Shown in pieces: positions 25,548 through 33,531 of a DNA stretch of 64,000 bases. The DNA comes from JAAYDY01 sp964500225. GTDB taxonomy: Bacteria > Planctomycetota > Phycisphaerae > FEN-1346 > JAACEH01. The position numbers were made by a program, and so were the translations under genes. The notes beneath the pieces are model-generated. The model was not told the DNA's origin and ran no database searches. It saw nothing but the letters and a program-made list of their open reading frames with translations. The stretch covers positions 13,123 to 77,122 of the forward strand of contig CAZCOA010000008.1 in assembly GCA_964500225.1 (NCBI GenBank), in the 5' to 3' direction. Numbering within the stretch: position 1 is the stretch's first letter; each line of letters opens with the position of its first letter.

Positions 25548-25695
25548 GTTGCTACGACCCGCAAGGCGCATAAGGGCGGGGTCCACCGCACGCCTTCGGA
25601 CCCAACCCCGGGAACTCTTGTCAAGTCCGACCGTGGCGTGCGTGCGGCAGACCCCGCGCTGAGTGCATAGAGTCCAGCGAGCGCCTTGTAGCAAC
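25548..25695. ncRNA. candidate structured RNA (6S-like rod or carA leader element)
   Basis: Nested perfect complementarity gives one long rod: GTTGCTAC (25548-25555) with GTAGCAAC (25688-25695); AAGGCGC (25563-25569) with GCGCCTT (25681-25687); GCGGGGTC (25576-25583) with GACCCCGC (25650-25657); CCGCACGC (25586-25593) with GCGTGCGG (25640-25647); TCGGAC (25596-25601) with GTCCGA (25625-25630). That is 37 base pairs. Between the second and third stems is an asymmetric bubble, six bases on one side and 23 on the other, the latter able to form a small GCTG/CAGC hairpin. A closing stem, central bubble and apical arm is the 6S RNA plan. The strand is unresolved; no convincing promoter was found. 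On the minus strand it would lie in the carA leader. There is no coding ORF. Confidence 0.45.
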
Positions 25696-25930
25696 CCACA
25701 TGCCACCGGTGCAGACTGCAAGCGCAACCACATACCAAAAAAGATCTTAGAGAATAATCCGATTCCGGCAGATCGCTGATGGACCACCGCTTTGGCACAT
25801 TATTGTCGCTTCTTCAGGCGTCGGGCCACATTTCTGTCGCCCTAGCCCCCTGCTCCCAACTCCCTGCCGTCGCCATACAATAGACATTCTCCCCATCAAA
25901 GGCAAGATCGTGGCCCCGAATTCCCTCGGC
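25696..25930. other. non-coding stretch between the structured RNA and the kinase promoter
   Basis: There is no plausible gene here. It is lower in G+C than its surroundings. The only clear element is an inverted repeat TGCAG-A-CTGCA (25710-25720), possibly a regulator site for carAB. Confidence 0.4.
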
Positions 25931-25959
25931 TTGACGTCTTAGCCCGCCGCGGCTACACT
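25931..25959 (+). promoter_or_regulatory. predicted promoter giving a nearly leaderless kinase mRNA
   Basis: TTGACG (25931-25936), a 17-base spacer and TACACT (25954-25959). The expected start point near 25966 is only about six bases before the ATG at 25972, and no Shine-Dalgarno sequence precedes that ATG. Confidence 0.6.
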
Positions 25960-25971
25960 TCCGCCCTGACC

Positions 25972-26784
25972 ATGAACGACACAAACGACCGTTCTTCCGC
26001 CTCGCCCCCCAAAGGCCAGTACGACGTGGCGCGGATTCCGCCGCGCTCGCTGCGAGGCCGGCTTTGCCCCGACACATTCACCCTCGACGGTGCCGTTTAC
26101 ACCCTGGAAAAGCACCTCAAACACGATTTCTTCGCCTCGACGGCACGTTACCACGACGACCGCGGCCGACGCGTCTGCCTCAAGCACTTTCACACCGAAC
26201 CTTGCTTGGGGATCCCCCTGGGCTGGGCCGGCCGCTATATGTGCAACCGCGAGATCGGCTTCTACCGCCACTTGGCCGACGTCGAGGGCGTGCCGGCCCT
26301 GGTCGGCAAACTGGGCGATAGCGGCATGGTCCACGAGTGGATCGACGGCTGCGACCTGCTGGACTACGCCCAGGACGCCCGCATGGGACGCCCCGAGCGC
26401 CGCGTGCCCGACGATTTCTTCGACCGCCTGGAGCAACTGGCCCGGACGCTGCACGATCGCGGCGTGGCCTACGTGGACCTCAACAAGCCCGATAACGTCC
26501 TCGTCGGCGACGACGGGCGACCGTACCTGGTGGACTTCCAGATTTCGTATCGCTGCCCACGCCGACGATGGAACCTCCTCGGCCGCTGGCTGTTCGGCGT
26601 CCTGTGCCGCGAAGACCTCTACCACGTCCGTAAACTCAAACGCAAGTTCCGCCGCGACCTGATGACCGACGACGAGCTGCGCCGCAGCTACCAGCGGTCG
26701 CTCCTCCTGAGCTTCCACCGCCGCTTCGCCCACCCCTTCCAGCGCGTGCGGCGATGGGTGCTGACCCAACTCGGCGCGCGCTGA
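25972..26784 (+). CDS. atypical protein/lipopolysaccharide-kinase-like protein
   Basis: A 270-residue protein with a eukaryotic-like kinase fold of the WaaP/KdkA/RIO kind. A conserved lysine lies in VCLKHF (Lys71). The catalytic loop is AYVDLNKPDNVL, with Asp169 and Asn175, one residue longer than the usual DLNxxN spacing, and the metal-binding Asp188 is in DFQ rather than DFG. The C-terminal 80 residues are very basic, suggesting membrane-surface or nucleic-acid contact. Given the LPS gene waaA elsewhere in the window, phosphorylation of a lipid A core sugar is the most attractive guess. No signal peptide is present. It stands alone, convergent with the fucosidase gene. Confidence 0.78.
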   Translation: MNDTNDRSSASPPKGQYDVARIPPRSLRGRLCPDTFTLDGAVYTLEKHLKHDFFASTARYHDDRGRRVCLKHFHTEPCLGIPLGWAGRYMCNREIGFYRHLADVEGVPALVGKLGDSGMVHEWIDGCDLLDYAQDARMGRPERRVPDDFFDRLEQLARTLHDRGVAYVDLNKPDNVLVGDDGRPYLVDFQISYRCPRRRWNLLGRWLFGVLCREDLYHVRKLKRKFRRDLMTDDELRRSYQRSLLLSFHRRFAHPFQRVRRWVLTQLGAR

Positions 26785-26857
26785 CCCCATCGACGCGGTA
26801 ACACCTTCCGTGAAACTGGGAGAATACCGATTCCGCCGGAGCCGTGCACCACCTTCC

Positions 26858-28129
26858 TCACGGCACGTCGGGCATGACCACACAGCCGGGACCCAGGCGA
26901 TGTACCGGCGGACCGTCGCAATCCAGGGCGATCACCGTCATGTCCGGGTCGGGCGGCGATTCGGGCAGATTGTGGAATTGCAGCCGGATCGTCGGCTCAA
27001 ACGATTGCTTGAACGTCACTTCCCGACCCGTATTAAGGATTCGCGCCCGCAGCACCTTCGTCTCCATGCCGCCAATCGTGAGTTCCCGCCCGTACCAGCG
27101 CGGCACATGCCAGTACATCGTGTTGCCGCGCACCGTGGCCGGGCTCTGGCCGAACGCGAAGTTCATCCACTCGCACGTCGCCCGCTCGGTGCCGTAGATC
27201 GACTCGCCGTTGCCGTTGCGCTTCAGCCACGCGCCGATACCCTTGAGCCGCGCGACCGCCTCCGGCTGCACCGTCCCGTCGCCCATCGGACCGATGTTCA
27301 GCAGCAGGTTGCCGCCCTGGCTCGCACACGAGACCAGCATCGACAACAATTGCGGCACCGTCTTCCAGTCGTGATCCACGCGGTTGTAGCCCCACGTATG
27401 GTTCAGCGTGTCGCACGATTCCCAGTCGCGATACGGCGGGCTGGCCTTCACGTGGTTCTCGGGCGTGTCGTAGTCCTCGGGCATGAGCGTACCGCCGCGA
27501 CCCCAGCCGCTGCGGTCGTTGATGATGATCTGCGGCTGAAGCGAGCGGACCATGTGATTCAGCTTCGTGGATTCCCAGCCGTTGGGCTTCAGCGGCCACG
27601 GCACGTCGTAGAACAGGATGTCGATCTGCCCGTAATTCGTCATCAGTTCGCGGACCAGGCCGTGGGTGTATTCGACGAACCGTTGCCGCGCGGCCTCGTC
27701 GCGGAAACACCGGGCCCCGTCCGGATGCCGCCAGTCCACCAAGCTGTAGTAGAGCCCCACACGGAGCCCTTCGGCTCGCGCCGCCTCGACGTACTCGGCC
27801 ACCAGGTCGCGACGCGCCGGCGTGCGGGTGCTCTTGAAGTCCGTCAGCTTCGTGTCCCACAGACAGAACCCTTCGTGGTGCTTGGTCGTCAGCACCATGT
27901 ACTTCTGTCCGGCCTCGCGCGCCAGACGGGCGTAATACCGCATGTCGCACTTCTCGGCCGTGAACCGGTCGGCCAGCAGCGCGTACTCGTCCACGGGAAT
28001 GCGCTCGCGATTCATCACCCACTCGTGCCGCCCCAGCAGACTGTAGAGGCCATAATGAATGAACATGCCGAATTTGGCCTGCCGCCACCAGGCCATGCGA
28101 TCGTTCAGCGACGGAATGCCGTGTGCCAT
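26858..28129 (-). CDS. alpha-L-fucosidase, GH29 family
   Basis: A 423-residue glycoside hydrolase that should remove terminal alpha-L-fucose by a retaining mechanism. GH29 features are clear: WWRQAKFGMFIHYGLYS near the N-terminus, TTKHHEGFCLWDT (His84, His85), LRVGLYYSLVDWRHPD, and the likely nucleophile Asp175 in DILFYDVPWP. A C-terminal beta-sandwich follows from about residue 330. No signal peptide is present, so it acts in the cytosol on imported oligosaccharide. The start is set by AAGGA eight bases upstream. The upstream region contains a good promoter overlapped by one palindrome and flanked by another, implying repression. Confidence 0.93.
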   Translation of the reverse strand: MAHGIPSLNDRMAWWRQAKFGMFIHYGLYSLLGRHEWVMNRERIPVDEYALLADRFTAEKCDMRYYARLAREAGQKYMVLTTKHHEGFCLWDTKLTDFKSTRTPARRDLVAEYVEAARAEGLRVGLYYSLVDWRHPDGARCFRDEAARQRFVEYTHGLVRELMTNYGQIDILFYDVPWPLKPNGWESTKLNHMVRSLQPQIIINDRSGWGRGGTLMPEDYDTPENHVKASPPYRDWESCDTLNHTWGYNRVDHDWKTVPQLLSMLVSCASQGGNLLLNIGPMGDGTVQPEAVARLKGIGAWLKRNGNGESIYGTERATCEWMNFAFGQSPATVRGNTMYWHVPRWYGRELTIGGMETKVLRARILNTGREVTFKQSFEPTIRLQFHNLPESPPDPDMTVIALDCDGPPVHRLGPGCVVMPDVP

Positions 28130-28195
28130 GAGTCAATCCTTCCCAGCGTCGGACCCTGCCTTGCCCGGCCGCCCCATCGGCCAAGCCGCCCCATC

Positions 28196-28224
28196 CTTAT
28201 AGTCCCGCGGCCGTTGACGGTCAA
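28196..28224 (-). promoter_or_regulatory. predicted promoter of the GH29 gene
   Basis: On the minus strand TTGACC (28219-28224), a 17-base spacer and TATAAG (28196-28201). The start near 28189 gives a 60-base leader. The -35 box is embedded in the palindrome at 28213-28225. Confidence 0.65.
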
Positions 28225-28225
28225 C
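28213..28225. promoter_or_regulatory. operator-like palindrome over the GH29 -35 box
   Basis: GTTGAC-G-GTCAAC is a perfect 6-bp inverted repeat around a single base. Binding here would block the -35 element. Confidence 0.5.
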
Positions 28226-28233
28226 GCGATTCC

Positions 28234-28249
28234 ACGTCGGATCCGACGT
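28234..28249. promoter_or_regulatory. 16-bp perfect palindrome upstream of the GH29 promoter
   Basis: ACGTCGGATCCGACGT is a self-complementary 16-mer lying ten bases upstream of the -35 box, in the position of an activator or second repressor site. The rest of the 28130-28436 gap shows no gene. Confidence 0.5.
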
Positions 28250-28436
28250 TGCTGCACGCGTCATGTTCACGAAGCGGCGCACCGCTGGGGTGGTTTACCG
28301 ATGGCACACATGGCAGCGAAGCCGAAGGCTCGCCGGCGCACAGCCCCCTGCCAAGCCGAGATGACGTGGTAGCCTGCCCCGGGAAGCCCCTTCAAGAGGC
28401 TCCCGAAAGGGAGTTGACACGCGGTGACGCAACCCC

Positions 28437-30803
28437 CTACCCCACCGCAACCGGTTGCCGCGACTGGAGCCAGGCCGCGAAGTCCTCGGCCGGAATCGGG
28501 CGGGCGAAATAGTAGCCCTGCATCTCACAGCACCCGTGCCGCAGCAGGAAATCGACCTGCTCCCTGGTCTCCACACCTTCGGCCAGCACCTTCAGTTTCA
28601 GGCTGTTGGCCATGGCGATGACCGCCAGGGTGATCGTATCGCCGCCCTCGTTGTTCGTCAGGTCGTTGATGAACGTCCGGTCGATCTTGAGCCGGTCCAC
28701 GGGGAAGCGCTTCAGGGTGCTTAGGCTGGAGTACCCTGTGCCGAAATCGTCGATCGCCACCCCAATACCCATGGCTTTCAACTCACCCAGACAATCGGCC
28801 GCTGCCGCAGCGTCCTCCATGATCGCGGTTTCGGTCAGTTCCAGTTCAAGCCGGTTCGGAGCCAGGCCGCTCTCGATCAGAGCGTCCAGAATCATCCGGT
28901 GGAATCCGTGCCGATGGAACTGTGCGGCCGAGATGTTGACGGCCACGGGCACGGCCGCCGACGGCGCAGCAGCCGCCCACGTTGCGCACTGCCGGCACGC
29001 CTCACGGAGCACCCATTCGCCCAGCGGCACAATCAGCCCCGTCTCCTCGGCCACAGTGATGAATTGCCCCGGCATCAGGAGCCCGCGCTCGGGGTGACGT
29101 CAACGGACCAGCGCCTCGGCCCCGACCAGGCGACCCGTCCGGGCGTCCACCTGCGGCTGGAAGTGCAGGCACAGTTGTCCGTCACGGATCGCCGCCCGCA
29201 ACTCGTTCTCCACCGTCAGCTTCTCCAGCACCTTTGCGTTCATGTCCGACGTGAAGAAGCGGTACACGGCGTGGGTGCTGTCCTTGCAGCGGTACATCGC
29301 CACGTCGGCGTGCTTCATCAGCGAATCCGCGTCCGCCCCGTCGTTCGGGAAAACGCTGATGCCGATGCTGGCACGGACGGCCAGTTCGCGACCATCAACA
29401 AAGATCGGTTCGGACAACGCTCGCGCAATGCGCATCGCCACAGACGCCACCGCCGACGAGTCGTCCGCATCGGGCACAATCACGACGAACTCGTCGCCGC
29501 CCATGCGGGCCACCGTGTCGGCATCGCGCACGACGCCTCGCAGCCGCCGGGCCACCCCTTGCAGCAGGTGGTCGCCAGTGCGATGACCCAAGGAATCGTT
29601 GATGTTCTTGAAACGGTCCAGGTCCAGAAAAAGCACCCCCACCAGCGTGCCGTTCCGCCGCGCGCGGGCCAGGTACGTCGTCAGCCGATCCACCAGCAGC
29701 GTCCGGTTCGGCAACTGCGTCAGTTCGTCGTAATACGCCAGCCGCCGGATACGTTCCGCCGCCGCCTTCTGCTGCGTCATGTCCGAAAGCGTCAGGATCA
29801 GATGCGTTACGGAACCGCTCTCGTCGCGCACGACGCCGGCCGTCACCCATGCCGCAAATACGGTGCCGTCCTTGCGCTGCGTCCAGAGTTCGCCCTGCCA
29901 GATGCCCTTCTCGTGGGCCGTTCGCCAGAGGTCCTCGTAGAATGCATCGTCGTGCCGGTCGCTGCGCAGCATGTTCAGGGGGCGCCCCATGGCCTCCTCC
30001 ACACTGTAGCCCAACATCAGGGCAAACATGCTGTTGACCGAGAGGATTCTACGATCGGCACCGGCGACTATGATGGCCTCGCCGCTGTTTTCGAACACCT
30101 TGGCCGACAGCATCAGTTCGGCCTGGGCCTTCTTGCGGTCGGCCACCTCGCGCCGGAGCAACACGTTGTTGCGGTGAATGCGCCATGTGGCGATCAGGAG
30201 CGTGGACGACAGCACCATCAGGAAGATCACCACGCTCGTGCCGAGCCAACGGTACACGGCGATGGTTTCGTGCCACCGCGCGGCATCGATGTCCAGCCCC
30301 AGCAGCCCCACCACGTCGCCCGTCCGGGGATCGCGGACCGGCGCCAGCCCCGACACCCATGTGCCCCACTGGTCCTCCAGCGGTCCCTCGACAAACGCCT
30401 CCCCCGCAGTGCAAGCAACACGCATCCGGTCCGATGCCTCTTCGTACACGTCGCCCGGAGCGGAGTAATCCTCCGAATCCGGCGGCTCGGCATCCGCCAA
30501 AAAGACCACATTCCCGTCCCGTTCGCGCACCAAATAGACAAACCGCAACAACGGGTTGCTGTCGCGGTACCGAACCAACGCATGACGTATGATCGTGTAG
30601 GAATCCCCGCCAACGTCTTGCGGGTCCCCGCGTAGGCGAGCCACGTGCGACGCGTCCAATCCGGCCGCCGCCGTCATGGCCACCGTAAGAAGGTTTTCCT
30701 CGGCGATGCGCCGACCATGACCGGTCAGCCAGCGGTCAACGCTGCCCCAAAGCAGCAGAAAAGCCGCCACCCAGGCGACCACATAGAACGGCCATTTCCT
30801 CAT
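28437..30803 (-). pseudogene. PAS-GGDEF-EAL protein interrupted by one in-frame TGA
   Basis: One reading frame encodes a complete cyclic-di-GMP sensor: a membrane helix (residues 5-23), a periplasmic sensory domain of about 190 residues, a second helix, a PAS domain (FENSGEAIIVAGADRRILSV), a GGDEF domain with an intact MGGDEFVVI site, and an EAL domain. The frame is cut by TGA at 29100-29102, just after EALVR, where the family has a near-invariant Trp (EALVRW.HP). The frame continues without shift as RHPERGLLMPGQF to the end of the EAL domain (ELTETAIMED, DDFGTGYSSL, KIDRTFI). So a single TGG-to-TGA change explains it: a nonsense mutation or a sequence error. If real, the cyclase half (through EALVR) may still be made and the phosphodiesterase lost. 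The start at 30803 is preferred; 30818 is possible. Confidence 0.85.
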
Positions 30804-31092
30804 GCGGCATTGGAACATGACAGAAGGTTCCGTGGTCCATCCCCCCATCGAGCTGCTGGACGCCGTGACAGGGGCTCCACTGCCGCGAAGTCCGTCCCGG
30901 TTTCGCGTAGCTCATGACATCTGGACAGGAAGTGCCCACCGCCCGTTGCCCCAGGCCCCCCCAAGCACCCGTGCGGTAAAGCAGACATCCCTGCACCACC
31001 ATCGAGAATCGACCGCCCCAGGCTGCCGGCTTGAGCAATTCGTCACCCGCGCTGCGTCCGGCGGCGACAGACTCCCGCGACGACACGGGGTA
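30804..31092. other. divergent intergenic region
   Basis: Between the GGDEF-EAL gene and the secreted BPL_N/PPC gene. I see no coding sequence with a ribosome site, no tRNA and no repeat. The promoter for the rightward gene follows at 31093. Confidence 0.5.
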
Positions 31093-31122
31093 TTGACCCG
31101 CAAGACCTCCACGGGGTACAGT
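31093..31122 (+). promoter_or_regulatory. predicted promoter of the BPL_N/PPC gene
   Basis: TTGACC (31093-31098), an 18-base spacer and TACAGT (31117-31122), with a leader of about 46 bases to the ATG at 31175. Confidence 0.5.
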
Positions 31123-31174
31123 GTGCCGGCCGTATGCGACTTGTAGGCCTCGTAACTTATTGGGAGAAGTGAAG

Positions 31175-32470
31175 ATGCACGGGACGCGGAAAGTCCGTTC
31201 CCCAATCCGTAGCCCCCGCGGCCCAGGCTTCGTCGCGGTAGTATGTGTCGTCCTGGGCGGCCTCCTGATGCATGAGGCGACCGCCGCCCCGCCGCGGCCC
31301 CAGACCGCCAAGCCGTGGACCGGCCCGGCAGGCGACTTTCAGCGTCAGGAGGGCCGCATCGTCGGTCCCTGGTGGCAGGGCGGCAGCCTCGGCGTTGTTT
31401 ATTTCACCGGCCCCTATGCCCAGAAACTGGACGCCTTCGAGAGCGTGGGACAAGCCATCGCCGAGACCCTCGGACGACCGTACAGGGAGATCCACAAGGA
31501 TGACCTCCTGCCCAGCGACGGCGACAGCAACGGCATTCTGGTCTATCCCGACGGCACGGCCCGGGTGGAACTGTTCCTGATGCCCGGCGGCAACGGGCAC
31601 AAGACCATGAAGGACATCGCCGGCGTCACCGACTCCCAGACCCAACTGAACAGATTCGTGGAGCATCGCCGAACGCCGCAGGCCGCCTTCAAGACCGGCA
31701 TGAATTACCTGGGGTGCTGCGGAGGATTCTTTGTCGCCACCTCGGGGTACCTGATTCCCGACACTCTGAGTACCGGGTGGGAACTCTGGCCCGGCAAGGT
31801 CCAGAACATCGGCCCGGGCGGCCGGCAGCCGTTCCCCGACGTCGTCTTCGATGCGGCCCAACGCAAGCACCCGCTCTTTCGTGCCACGAACGAGGGCGTG
31901 CTGAAGAACATGTTCTACAGCGGCGGCCCCATCGGCGTCCAGAGCGACGTCCCCGACACCGAATACTTCGGCAAGTACGTCGGCGGCGCCATGCCTGAGC
32001 TCGTCGGCGACTGGTTCTGCATCGCCTATCGTCCTAAGGACAATGGCCGTTCAGGCCGATGCGTCATCGCCACGGGCCATCCCGAGGTGAACCACAAGGA
32101 CTTCCTGCTCGCCATGGCCCAGTACGCCGTCTATCACGACTACGAAGTCCCGCGAAACATGATCGAATCCGGCAAACCCATCGAGGCCGTCGCCGGCGAC
32201 CAGCAGATGCAGTACTACTGCCTCCCCGTCGAGCAAGGCAAGAAGCTGACCGTCACTCTCACCGGCATGACCGAGAACTGCGACCTGTACGTCCGGCACG
32301 ACCTGCCGCCCACGTTCCGCAAGAGCGACGCCAAGAGCACGCGCGGCAAAACCGCCGACGAGACCGTTATCATTGCCAAGACGAAAGCCGGCGACTACTT
32401 CCTCGGCGTCCACGGCCAACACGCCGTCCTCAACGGCGCGTCGTACACCCTGACCGCCACCGTCGAGTGA
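31175..32470 (+). CDS. secreted protein with BPL_N-like amidotransferase fold and C-terminal PPC domain
   Basis: A 431-residue protein. The start was placed at the ATG preceded by GGGAGAAGTGAAG. The signal sequence is long and arginine-rich (RKVRSPIRSPRGPG, then VAVVCVVLGGLLM), ending near ATAAPP. Residues 55-330 resemble the biotin-protein-ligase N-terminal/class I amidotransferase-like domain, with LMPGGNGHKTMKDIAG and the cysteine-bearing loop NYLGCCGGFFVAT where the nucleophile elbow lies. The last 90 residues, from MQYYCLPVEQGKKLTVTLTG to YFLGVHG, form a bacterial pre-peptidase C-terminal (PPC) domain, common on secreted hydrolases. The substrate is unknown. It is monocistronic, with its own promoter. 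Confidence 0.82.
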   Translation: MHGTRKVRSPIRSPRGPGFVAVVCVVLGGLLMHEATAAPPRPQTAKPWTGPAGDFQRQEGRIVGPWWQGGSLGVVYFTGPYAQKLDAFESVGQAIAETLGRPYREIHKDDLLPSDGDSNGILVYPDGTARVELFLMPGGNGHKTMKDIAGVTDSQTQLNRFVEHRRTPQAAFKTGMNYLGCCGGFFVATSGYLIPDTLSTGWELWPGKVQNIGPGGRQPFPDVVFDAAQRKHPLFRATNEGVLKNMFYSGGPIGVQSDVPDTEYFGKYVGGAMPELVGDWFCIAYRPKDNGRSGRCVIATGHPEVNHKDFLLAMAQYAVYHDYEVPRNMIESGKPIEAVAGDQQMQYYCLPVEQGKKLTVTLTGMTENCDLYVRHDLPPTFRKSDAKSTRGKTADETVIIAKTKAGDYFLGVHGQHAVLNGASYTLTATVE

Positions 32471-32542
32471 CCAAGAGCGGCACCGACCGCCGGCGGCCCG
32501 TCCTCCGGGAGCCGGCCACGCACGCAATTCTTCTTCAGACCC

Positions 32543-33391
32543 TCACCGCGTCCGCGTCCAGGTCTTCGGATTCGCCCACGGCTTGTCCTTGAACAGCTTG
32601 GCCATTTCCTTCTGGTACTGCTTGAAGTGCCGCGGCAGGTCTTTCATCTCACGGGCCGCCTCGCTCATCGCCTCGACGATCCGGTCGGCGTGGGAGGCCT
32701 TGAGTTTCTTGTTCATGCCCGTGTGTTGATAGTCCTTCGCGAATATCCAAGGCGCCTGGGCCTGACATTTCCGCAGGGCGCCGATCGACGGCAGGGGAAA
32801 CTCCAAAGGCCGGTCCACACACGACGACGGATCGAACGCCTCGTCCAGACCCAGGAGACGCATCGCCCCGAGCACAAAGCCCGGCTCACCATACGGAACG
32901 CCCAACTCCTCCATCTTCGCGATCACCTTGGCGTACGGCTGAACGTGCAGCACGGCATGGCCCGTCGCCTGGAACACATCGCGAATGACGCACTGCGCCA
33001 TCGCCGCCAGCGGCCCATGACTGCCGACGATCACCGCCCGCTTGAACCCGCCCTTCAGCAGCGACAGCACCACCGCCTGAAGGTAGTCGATGGTCGCGCG
33101 GCTCGAAATGTCCACCGTGCCCGGCCACGGCCCCGACGCGCCGGGGAATGTGTAATAAATCGGCGGCAGGCACAGACACTTCCACTGCCGCGCCAGCAGC
33201 AGCCCCATCGCCCAGTCAATGAACGTGTCGCACCCTAGCGGCACCAGCGGCCCGTGCATCTCGAAGCACCCGACCGGAAGGACCACCAGGTCACTGCGAC
33301 GCTGGTACGCCTGAACGTCGCGCGAGCTCATCAACTCCATGCGAACGTCGGCAAACGGTATCGACGCCTCACCCGATTTACGCTTCGCCAT
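32543..33391 (-). CDS. creatininase-family amidohydrolase-like protein
   Basis: A 282-residue protein starting at the ATG eight bases after GGGAG. The first creatininase metal motif is kept as LPVGCFEMHGPLVPLGCDTF, with Glu44, His46 and Asp55. The second motif, normally NGHGGN, appears as GSHGPLA with His125. The fold-defining region PGASGPWPGTVDISSRAT is also recognisable. Members hydrolyse creatinine or, in other branches, cyclic amides and formamides in cofactor pathways; the degenerate second motif argues against creatinine itself. It is cytosolic and stands alone, convergent with the BPL_N/PPC gene. Confidence 0.85.
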   Translation of the reverse strand: MAKRKSGEASIPFADVRMELMSSRDVQAYQRRSDLVVLPVGCFEMHGPLVPLGCDTFIDWAMGLLLARQWKCLCLPPIYYTFPGASGPWPGTVDISSRATIDYLQAVVLSLLKGGFKRAVIVGSHGPLAAMAQCVIRDVFQATGHAVLHVQPYAKVIAKMEELGVPYGEPGFVLGAMRLLGLDEAFDPSSCVDRPLEFPLPSIGALRKCQAQAPWIFAKDYQHTGMNKKLKASHADRIVEAMSEAAREMKDLPRHFKQYQKEMAKLFKDKPWANPKTWTRTR

Positions 33392-33496
33392 GATCGCTCT
33401 CCCGTCCAACACTGTGCCGCCGCGCCGCCATGACGCGGGTACCTCTGTTGAACCGCCGGCGACAGGAAATGTCTTGCCCCTCTTGTCCTGATTCTC

Positions 33497-33530
33497 AAAG
33501 AAAACGGCCGAGCGTCTGACGCCATCGGCC
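33497..33530 (-). terminator. intrinsic terminator after the metallophosphoesterase gene
   Basis: On the minus strand GGCCGA and TCGGCC (33525-33530 with 33506-33511) enclose GCGTC/GACGC, followed by GTTTTCTTT. The hairpin begins two bases after the stop codon of the gene. Confidence 0.7.
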
Positions 33531-33531
33531 C

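Noticed and set aside
25548..25695. Signal-recognition-particle RNA as an identity for the structured element.
   Set aside because: The apical loop lacks the GGAA tetraloop and the flanking conserved internal loops.
29100..29102. TGA read as tryptophan (alternative genetic code).
   Set aside because: TGA ends many intact genes in the window, including several in ATGA overlaps, so the standard code applies.
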